From Gallionella sp. (GTDB lineage Bacteria > Pseudomonadota > Gammaproteobacteria > Burkholderiales > Gallionellaceae), in contig JANLID010000310.1 in the NCBI GenBank assembly GCA_024654105.1, forward strand, positions 1 to 12,739: a stretch of DNA of 12,739 bases, given 5' to 3'. How positions within the stretch are numbered: position 1 is the stretch's first letter; each line of letters begins with the position of its first letter. Below are positions 8,681 through 12,739 of this stretch, one piece after another. Both the position numbers and the translations under genes were made by a program. The notes below the pieces were generated by a model that worked only from the letters and a program-made list of their open reading frames with translations, was not told the origin of the DNA and made no database searches.

Positions 8681-10365
8681 CGCTTGATCTTCAGAAAAAA
8701 TTGGATGACATCCTCGCTCTTCCCGCTGAAACGGAGTGGGTGGAGTTTAAGCACAACAACAAGAAGCCGGAGGAGATAGGCGAATACCTTTCCGCCCTCG
8801 CGAACGGGGCGGCACTGCATGGGAAGTCGGCTGGCTATATCGTCTGGGGCGTTGAGGATGGCACACGCCGGATTCTGGGCACGACGTTTCAGCCGCGCCA
8901 GTCGAAAGTAGGAAATGAGGAGCTGGAAAATTGGCTGCACCGGTTGCTCACCCCGCGTATCAATTTCACGATTCACGAATTTGACCGCGACGGCTTGCCA
9001 GTGGTGCTGTGGGAGGTGCAAGCGGCCAATTCAACCCCCGTGCGGTTTCAATCGGATGCCTTCATCCGCGTTGGGAGCTACAAGAAAAAACTCAAGGATT
9101 TTCCTGAGAAGGAACGCCGTTTATGGCAGTTGCTCTCCGGCATGCAGCATGACTGGTCGGCGCAAATTGTTGAAGCGGCTAGACTGAATGATCTTGACTC
9201 CGCTGCGCTGGATTTTGCGCGCACTCAATATCAGGTGAAACATCCGCAGCGTGCCATCGAAATGGATTCATGGGATGACGTTACGTTTTTGAACAAGGCC
9301 AAGGCGTGCATTGGCGGCAAGGTCACCCATGCCGCGCTGGTGCTGTTGGGCAAAGAGGAGTCGGCACATCTGTTGTCGCCTGCGGTTGCACAGCTGACCT
9401 GGATTCTGCGCAATGAAACCAAAGTGGAACAGGACTACGAACATTTTGGCCTGCCACTGATCTTGTCCAGTGATCGCATTCTGAAAAAGGTGCGCAATTT
9501 GACGATAAGGCACTTGCCCAGCGGGACACTGTTTCCGCAGGAGGTGTCGCAATACGACCCGTGGGTGATGCGCGAAACCTTGCACAACTGTATCGCCCAC
9601 CAGGACTACACGTTGTGTGGCCGTATTAGCTTGGTGGAAACACCAGACTCGCTATTGTTCACCAACATGGGTACTTTTATTCCAGGCACCGTAGAAGACA
9701 TGATTCGTAGTGACTCTCCTCCGGCGGTATACCGGAACAAGTTTCTGGCGGACGCCATGGTAAACCTCAACATGATTGACACCATTGGCAGCGGCATTAA
9801 AAAGATGTTCATGGCGCAGCGCCAGCGCAATTTCCCTATGCCTGATTTTGATTTGAGTAAAGCGAATCAGGTGAGCGTGCAGTTGACCGGGCGAATTCTG
9901 GATGAAAAATACACTCAATTGTTGATGGCGCGCAGTGAGCTGGAGTTGATGGATGTTATCGCCTTGGACAAGGTGCAAAAACAGCAGATTCTCGGTGACG
10001 CGGAATTCAAACGACTCAAGGAGCAATATCTGATTGAAGGTCGCCGTCCTAATCTGTTTGTGTCGGCGAAGGTGGCGGCAACGACTGGTGATAAAGCGGC
10101 CTACATTAAGAATCGCGCTTTCGATAAATCGCACTATCAGGAAATGGTAACCGCCTACCTCCAGAAGTTTGGGGAAGCAACCCGGAAGGAACTTGATCAA
10201 CTTCTTATGGACAAGCTGTCGGATACGCTGGACGATAAACAGAAGCGGCACTTTGTGACCAACCTTCTGCAGGAATTGCGTCGCAAGCGCGTGGTTCGGC
10301 CCGATGGGGTCACACGAGGCGCGAAGTGGCGATTGTATAAAGCCGACTCTAGAGAAGAAATTTAG
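8677..10365 (+). CDS. AlbA_2-domain protein with ATPase-like and winged-helix regions
   Basis: This 562-residue protein belongs to the AlbA_2 (Schlafen-like) group commonly found within type I restriction operons; its molecular role is not established. The N-terminal AlbA_2 domain (about 15-140) shows ETEWVEFKHN (18-27), ALANGAALHGKSAGYIVWGV (40-59) and SDAFIRVGS. The middle carries RETLHNCIAHQDY (299-311) followed by a TNMGTF turn, as in the HATPase_c_4 fold. The C-terminal part, with EATRKELDQLL and LRRKRVVRPDG, looks like one or two winged helices for nucleic-acid binding. The ATG overlaps the hsdS stop (ATGA), with AGAGGG at 8662-8667, so it should be made with HsdM and HsdS. It may regulate the locus or act as an additional defence component, but this is inference. 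All regions appear intact. Confidence 0.85.
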   Translation: MTLDLQKKLDDILALPAETEWVEFKHNNKKPEEIGEYLSALANGAALHGKSAGYIVWGVEDGTRRILGTTFQPRQSKVGNEELENWLHRLLTPRINFTIHEFDRDGLPVVLWEVQAANSTPVRFQSDAFIRVGSYKKKLKDFPEKERRLWQLLSGMQHDWSAQIVEAARLNDLDSAALDFARTQYQVKHPQRAIEMDSWDDVTFLNKAKACIGGKVTHAALVLLGKEESAHLLSPAVAQLTWILRNETKVEQDYEHFGLPLILSSDRILKKVRNLTIRHLPSGTLFPQEVSQYDPWVMRETLHNCIAHQDYTLCGRISLVETPDSLLFTNMGTFIPGTVEDMIRSDSPPAVYRNKFLADAMVNLNMIDTIGSGIKKMFMAQRQRNFPMPDFDLSKANQVSVQLTGRILDEKYTQLLMARSELELMDVIALDKVQKQQILGDAEFKRLKEQYLIEGRRPNLFVSAKVAATTGDKAAYIKNRAFDKSHYQEMVTAYLQKFGEATRKELDQLLMDKLSDTLDDKQKRHFVTNLLQELRRKRVVRPDGVTRGAKWRLYKADSREEI

Positions 10366-10368
10366 GCA

Positions 10369-10482
10369 ATGTTTTATGCAAAGAAAAAGAGGCGCTTTGT
10401 GGGTACTGACACTGAAAATCAGTGGGTTGCGTTTTATATAAAGCCTTTCGCCGAAACAAAGACAGAGTCAGCGGATGCATAG
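10369..10482 (+). CDS. Possible small ORF, 37 codons, unknown
   Basis: The ATG lies 3 bases after the stop of the AlbA_2 gene, and the stop overlaps the next start (10475) by 8 bases, spacing typical of an operon member. The product is basic at the N-terminus (AKKKRRFVG) and mixed after that, with NQWVAFYIKPFAE. I recognise no family and see no strong ribosome site (GGCA only). It may be a real small protein, a leftover of a larger gene, or chance. Confidence 0.3.
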   Translation: MFYAKKKRRFVGTDTENQWVAFYIKPFAETKTESADA

Positions 10483-10603
10483 CAAACTCCCCATCAACCT
10501 AGCCGATCTACTGCGCCAACGCGCGGTGGAAGGCGACCGCATCGAGTACAAGGCGGGCTGGAACCCGGATGCTATGTATACTAAACACGTAATACCTCAT
10601 TGA
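10475..10603 (+). pseudogene. Stump of a second AlbA_2-domain gene
   Basis: MHSKLPINLADLLRQRAVEG followed by DRIEYKAGWNPDA is the characteristic first 33 residues of another AlbA_2 family, distinct from the gene upstream; intact members continue into a domain of 400-500 residues. Here the family-like sequence breaks after GAT GCT (about 10573) into A+T-rich sequence and stops at 10601-10603. The remaining ATP-binding and DNA-binding parts are absent from the window. The break lies 70 bases before the macrodomain gene, suggesting a deletion that joined two formerly separate pieces. No function is expected from a 42-residue product. Confidence 0.7.
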
Positions 10604-10642
10604 TTCGATGAATTAGATACAGCTCGATAGGTGGCATTTCTG

Positions 10643-11137
10643 ATGATTACGTTTACACAAGGCAACCTTCTTGAAGCCCGTACCGAGGCGCTGGTGAACA
10701 CGGTCAACACCGTGGGGGTGATGGGCAAGGGCATCGCGCTGATGTTCAAGGAGCGTTTTGCCGAAAACATGCGCCTGTACGCCGCCGCTTGCAAAGCCAA
10801 GCAAGTGCAGACCGGCAAGATGTTTATCACCGAGGTGCGTGAACTGGATGGCCCGCGCTGGATCGTGAATTTTCCCACCAAGCAGCATTGGAAAGCGCCT
10901 TCGCAGATGGTCTGGGTGGTTGAAGGCTTGCAGGATTTGCGCCGTTTTCTTATCGAGAAGCAGGTCAAGTCCATTGCCATTCCGCCTCTGGGCGCTGGTA
11001 ACGGCGGTCTGGAATGGTCAGCAGTGCGCGAGCAGATCGTGAGTGCTTTGGGTGACTTGCCGGATGTCGAGATTGTGATATTCGAGCCAACCCAACAGTA
11101 CCAGAACGTAGTCAAACGCATGGGCGGGAAACGCTGA
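10643..11137 (+). CDS. darG: DarG-type macrodomain (DNA ADP-ribose glycohydrolase), orphan and C-terminally truncated
   Basis: DarG removes ADP-ribose that the toxin DarT attaches to thymidine in DNA, and its separate C-terminal domain binds and blocks DarT. The macrodomain here is complete: GNLLEARTEALVNTVNT (7-23), GVMGKGIAL (25-33), NFPTKQHW (76-83) and IPPLGAGNGGLEW. With the ATG at 10643 (AGGTGG at 10629-10634) the Lys of FPTK is residue 80, the position I recall as essential in Thermus DarG. An upstream GTG (10631) would add four residues and is less likely. Full DarG is about 340 residues; this stops at 164 (KRMGGKR). Degraded continuation of the second domain follows in other frames. 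No darT is visible upstream or downstream. It could still erase ADP-ribose from DNA or protect against a DarT elsewhere. A stand-alone macrodomain of another role is the alternative. Confidence 0.72.
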   Translation: MITFTQGNLLEARTEALVNTVNTVGVMGKGIALMFKERFAENMRLYAAACKAKQVQTGKMFITEVRELDGPRWIVNFPTKQHWKAPSQMVWVVEGLQDLRRFLIEKQVKSIAIPPLGAGNGGLEWSAVREQIVSALGDLPDVEIVIFEPTQQYQNVVKRMGGKR

Positions 11138-11174
11138 TCCCCGCAGTGCGCTGATTGCCGAACCGGTGATCCGG
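11126..11174 (+). pseudogene. Decayed start of the DarG C-terminal domain
   Basis: Two single-base gaps, near 11126 and 11144, restore a frame reading GVETLIPA then SALIAEPVIR. From memory intact DarG proteins continue here with a similar stretch (GVEKLTPARALIAELVRRYW). After 11174 the resemblance ends, so the rest of the domain seems deleted. The match is short and recalled rather than searched. Confidence 0.45.
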
Positions 11175-11207
11175 CAAAGTCCGCGTGGCCGTTTAAATTT
11201 TCCGGAA

Positions 11208-11230
11208 AACATAAACCCTGGGTTTATGTT
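11208..11230. repeat. Perfect 23-base palindrome upstream of fic
   Basis: Arms AACATAAACCC (11208-11218) and GGGTTTATGTT (11220-11230) are perfect inverted repeats around a single T. The site is A+T-rich and is followed by CTTTG rather than a T run, so a dimeric regulator site is as likely as a weak terminator for the macrodomain gene. It lies 141 bases before the fic start. Confidence 0.6.
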
Positions 11231-11257
11231 CTTTGAGCTTCCTGAACAATCGCCGGT

Positions 11258-11370
11258 AAGCAATCCGCCACAGCCGCCGTTCAGTTCCGCCAATAGAATC
11301 CACAATCCGATCAAAAAGGGTTACCATTCCGGCTGTTAAGTAATCCAAATACGCCAAAGTAATCCGCCAA
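11258..11370 (+). promoter_or_regulatory. Repeated AAGYAATCC(GCCA) units before fic: candidate operator
   Basis: AAGCAATCCGCCA (11258-11270), AAGTAATCCAAA (11338-11349) and AAGTAATCCGCCAA (11357-11370) share one unit, with further ACAATCCG and CCGCCAA half-copies between. The last unit abuts the fic ATG and occupies the place of a ribosome site. Fic has a C-terminal winged helix, so self-binding here is a reasonable guess. No convincing -35/-10 pair was identified. Confidence 0.4.
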
Positions 11371-12624
11371 ATGAGCGCTCAAAGCATGATGGAACCGGTG
11401 TTGCCGATGGAGGCCGAGCAGTTGCCGCTGATGGAGGCTGCCGCCGATTTGCGCACCGAGGTGGCGCGCTTGCTGCCGGGCATCGGTGCGTCGTCGCGCG
11501 AGGCGCTGGCCTTGCTGTTGCGGGCGATGAATTCGTATTACTCGAACAAGATCGAGGGGCAGCACACGTATCCTGCCGATTTGGAGCTGGCGTTGCAGCA
11601 GCAGTTTTCTGCGGATCAGGATGTGCGCCGCCGCCAGGAGCTGGCGATTGCGCACATGCAAGTGGAGGCGATGCTGGAGCCGGAAGCATGCGCGATGGAG
11701 TGGGGCGCGCATTTCAGCGGCGCTTGGGTGCAGCGCATCCATCGCGAGCTGTACCAGCGGCTGGACGAGGAGAGCCGCGTCATTGTGGATGCAAAGGGCA
11801 AGCGGCGCGGCGTCATGGCGCCGGGCGAATTACGCACGATAAATGTAAAAGTGGGTCACCACGAAGCACCGCCGCCGGAAATTTTGCCCGAGTTGCTGGC
11901 GCACTTTGAATCCCGCTATCGCGATGCGCCGGGAGAAAGCGCCAAGCTGCTGCTGGCCGGTTCTTCCTTGCACAGGCTATCGTGGATACACCCGTTCCCG
12001 GACGGCAACGGGCGGGTGAGCCGCTTGCACAATCATTTGCTGCTGTCGCATCTGGGCTTGACCGGCGGGCTGTGGTCGCCGTTGCGCGGGCTGGCGCGGC
12101 GGCAGCAGGATTATTACAACGCGCTGTCCGCTGCCGACCTGCCGCGACGCAACGATTTGGACGGGCGCGGCAACCTGACTTCCAAAGGCTTGGCGGATTT
12201 CATCGAATTCTGGTTGACGGTGTGTCTGGATCAGGTGCGCTTCATGGAGCAGATGCTGGCGCTGGACGGTTTGCAGCAGCGTTATGTCGCGCTGGCATTG
12301 CAGGTGCTCTACGACTATGGGCGCGGGCCATTGCTGCACCATCGCAGCAAGCTGCGCCCGGAGTTGCTGGGCCGCGCGTTGTACCGGTTGTTCGTCGAAG
12401 GAAAAATGGAGCGCGGCGAATTCAAGGCGATGCTGGATACCTCGGATCGTACGGCATCACGGGTGATCGCCAACCTGATGGCGCAGCGGCTGGTGAAATC
12501 ATCTTCAAAGCTGGGCGCGCTGGAGCCGAGCTTGCCGTTCTTCAGCCTCAAATATCTGTTCCCCGGCCTGTGGCCAGAGGCGGAGGGCGTGATGACGCCA
12601 CCGCCTGCTGCCGCCATAGAGTGA
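11371..12624 (+). CDS. fic: Fic-family protein AMP-transferase (class II)
   Basis: Fic enzymes usually transfer AMP from ATP to Ser, Thr or Tyr of target proteins. The catalytic loop HPFPDGNGRVSR (residues 207-218) is complete, with His207 as base and Asp/Asn/Arg for phosphate and metal binding. The inhibitory motif SNKIEG (58-63), of the form S/T-xxx-E-G/N, lies before the Fic core, which makes this a class II enzyme whose Glu62 blocks productive ATP binding until released. The final 90 residues, with LDTSDRTASRVIANLMAQRL, look like a winged helix, so the protein may bind DNA or its own promoter. The 417-residue length is normal. The ATG at 11371 is chosen; Met6 and Met7 are alternatives and no ribosome site is clear. 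Fic genes are frequent passengers in type I restriction loci. Targets are unknown. Confidence 0.93.
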   Translation: MSAQSMMEPVLPMEAEQLPLMEAAADLRTEVARLLPGIGASSREALALLLRAMNSYYSNKIEGQHTYPADLELALQQQFSADQDVRRRQELAIAHMQVEAMLEPEACAMEWGAHFSGAWVQRIHRELYQRLDEESRVIVDAKGKRRGVMAPGELRTINVKVGHHEAPPPEILPELLAHFESRYRDAPGESAKLLLAGSSLHRLSWIHPFPDGNGRVSRLHNHLLLSHLGLTGGLWSPLRGLARRQQDYYNALSAADLPRRNDLDGRGNLTSKGLADFIEFWLTVCLDQVRFMEQMLALDGLQQRYVALALQVLYDYGRGPLLHHRSKLRPELLGRALYRLFVEGKMERGEFKAMLDTSDRTASRVIANLMAQRLVKSSSKLGALEPSLPFFSLKYLFPGLWPEAEGVMTPPPAAAIE

Positions 12625-12647
12625 GATGAATATTCAAAGTGCGTTCC

Positions 12648-12708
12648 CTGATATAACTACTAGCCATTCGACTAGGCTGGCAAAAAACGTCAGCCAAGTC
12701 GCTGGTTA
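12648..12708 (+). repeat. Palindromic repeat family A, copy 3
   Basis: CTGAT, ACTACTAGCCATTC and a 12-bp stem (GACTAGGCTGGC 12670-12681, GTCAGCCAAGTC 12689-12700; one mismatch and one G-T pair) surround a 7-nt loop AAAAAAC. Outer arms are TAGCCA (12661-12666) and TGGTTA (12703-12708). It is in the same orientation as copy 1 and lies 24 bases after the fic stop. Confidence 0.88.
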
Positions 12709-12710
12709 TC

Positions 12711-12739
12711 ACCCCAACCCCTCTCCCGCCGGGAGAGGG
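12711..12739. repeat. GC-rich CCCCTCTCCC palindrome, cut by window edge
   Basis: CCCTCTCCC (12719-12727) pairs perfectly with GGGAGAGGG (12731-12739) across GCC, preceded by ACCCCAAC. It belongs to the same class as the palindrome inside hsdM at 6682 and directly follows family A copy 3, as GC-rich sequence also borders copy 2. Confidence 0.75.

Noticed and set aside
2807..12739. CRISPR array
   Set aside because: The repeats are kilobases apart, in both orientations, without regular spacers, and no cas genes are seen.

Overview
The window reads as the chromosome of a Gram-negative proteobacterium, most likely a betaproteobacterium. The evidence is a MurJ closely resembling E. coli MurJ, G+C-rich coding sequence, and a CopA/YHS/DUF5676/methyltransferase cluster of a kind common in that class. 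The lineage is an inference from recalled protein families; there is no rRNA or other marker here. All convincing genes lie on the + strand.

Region 1 (1-2711) is the tail of a copper-handling operon: the 3' part of a copper P1B-type ATPase (copA), a YHS-domain gene broken by a +2 slip in a G run, a small DUF5676-like membrane protein, and an isoprenylcysteine methyltransferase-like gene cut off after about 90 codons. The first gene is intact as far as it goes; the ones behind it are decaying.

Region 2 (2712-4695) holds a copy of a palindromic repeat (family A), a likely extended -10 promoter, and an intact murJ (lipid II flippase), the one core housekeeping gene.

Region 3 (4696-12624) is a defence-type region: hsdM, hsdS and an AlbA_2/ATPase-like gene joined by 4-8 base overlaps; a possible 37-codon ORF; a 42-residue stump of a second AlbA_2 protein; an orphan DarG-type macrodomain gene without darT and with a decayed C-terminal domain; and a class II Fic AMP-transferase. 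No hsdR is present in the window, so the methylase/specificity pair is either orphan or its restriction subunit lies beyond the right edge or elsewhere.

The most unusual feature is the relationship between dispersed palindromic repeats and coding sequence. Family A (12-bp stem, 7-nt loop, conserved flanks) occurs three times, at 2807, 6347 and 12648, with paired stem changes between copies. The middle copy, with two other palindrome families, lies inside the hsdM reading frame and adds about 65 residues without a stop. A second GC-rich palindrome adds a further short peptide about 85 residues later. The repeats fall between the catalytic domain and the C-terminal helices, so the methylase may still work. 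This resembles the principle of in-frame palindromic elements known from Rickettsia.
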